This document shows, piece after piece, positions 4,929 through 5,069 of a stretch of 5,069 nucleotides of DNA (the stretch's first letter is position 1; every line of letters begins with the position of its first letter). Source of the DNA: Methanosphaera sp. (GTDB taxonomy: Archaea; Methanobacteriota; Methanobacteria; Methanobacteriales; Methanobacteriaceae); NCBI GenBank assembly GCA_013330915.1, contig DUHK01000092.1, forward strand, positions 1-5,069, in the 5' to 3' direction. The notes below the pieces were generated by a model. The model had not been told where the DNA came from. It saw nothing but the letters and a program-made list of their open reading frames with translations, and searched no databases. The translations under genes were made by a program, and so were the position numbers.

Positions 4929-5069
4929 TCACAAGGTTTTTTGTCCTCTGGAGAGTGCGGTTATTCCTGTTTTTGCAACTTCCTTGATTCCATATGGTCT
5001 TAATAAATCTATCAGAGCATTAATGTTGTCAGGTTTTCCACTTATTTCTATGGTTATTGTTTTTGGTGT
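4929..5069 (-). CDS. ilvN: Acetolactate synthase small subunit, last 46 codons (runs off right edge)
   Basis: This is the C-terminal end of the regulatory subunit of acetohydroxyacid synthase, which activates the large subunit and usually gives feedback control by valine. The translated minus strand begins TPKTITIEISGKPDNINAL, continues LLRPYGIKEVAKTG, and ends with ITALSRGQKTL before a TGA stop. The EVAKTG-ITALSRG ending is the hallmark of the IlvN/IlvH C-terminal domain. By comparison with a usual length near 165 residues, about 120 N-terminal residues, including the ACT domain that binds the effector, lie beyond the window. It is convergent with the regulator operon and shares the 37-bp gap with its terminator. 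It cannot be the immediate operon partner of the ilvB fragment, which lies 4.3 kb downstream on the same strand. Confidence 0.93.
   Translation of the reverse strand, partial: TPKTITIEISGKPDNINALIDLLRPYGIKEVAKTGITALSRGQKTL

Noticed and set aside
1..5069. CRISPR arrays, tRNA or rRNA genes, insertion sequences
   Set aside because: I looked on both strands and saw no regularly spaced repeats, no cloverleaf or rRNA-like segment, no transposase fragments and no terminal inverted repeats.

Overview
The window looks like a piece of an AT-rich methanogen chromosome of the family Methanobacteriaceae. Methanosphaera or Methanobrevibacter are the best guesses. The reasons are a low GC content (about 30% by eye), long T- and A-rich intergenic DNA, archaeal TATA boxes of the TTTATAT type, Shine-Dalgarno (SD) sites of the GAGG/AGGTGA type, a methylcobamide:coenzyme M methyltransferase, and two FilR1-type winged-helix regulators of a kind known mainly from methanogens. 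The genus is an inference from content and was not tested by a search.

Layout. On the minus strand, reading right to left, come the last 46 codons of ilvN (acetolactate synthase small subunit) at the right edge, an mtaA-type methyltransferase gene (1493-2632), a small cysteine-rich flavin reductase-like gene (858-1346), and the first 208 codons of ilvB (acetolactate synthase large subunit) running off the left edge. On the plus strand two paralogous regulators (3203-4045 and 4067-4891) form a tight operon, divergent from mtaA and convergent with ilvN. Between mtaA and the regulators lies about 570 bp of very AT-rich DNA. It holds candidate promoters for both directions, a degenerate 50-bp tandem repeat in front of mtaA, three A4Tn tracts and a 7+4+7 inverted repeat.

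How the genes may work together. MtaA/MtbA-family enzymes move a methyl group from a methylated corrinoid protein to coenzyme M, making methyl-CoM, the substrate of the last step of methanogenesis. The corrinoid protein (MtaC) and substrate methyltransferase (MtaB) are not in the window, so this is a solitary mtaA. In Methanosarcina, ArsR-like regulators of the same architecture (Msr proteins) control methyltransferase genes. The divergent regulator pair here, facing a repeat-bearing mtaA promoter, therefore looks like a methyltransferase control module. That is the most interesting hypothesis in the window. The two ilv fragments belong to branched-chain amino acid synthesis and are separated by about 4.3 kb of unrelated genes, in the reverse of the usual ilvB-ilvN order.
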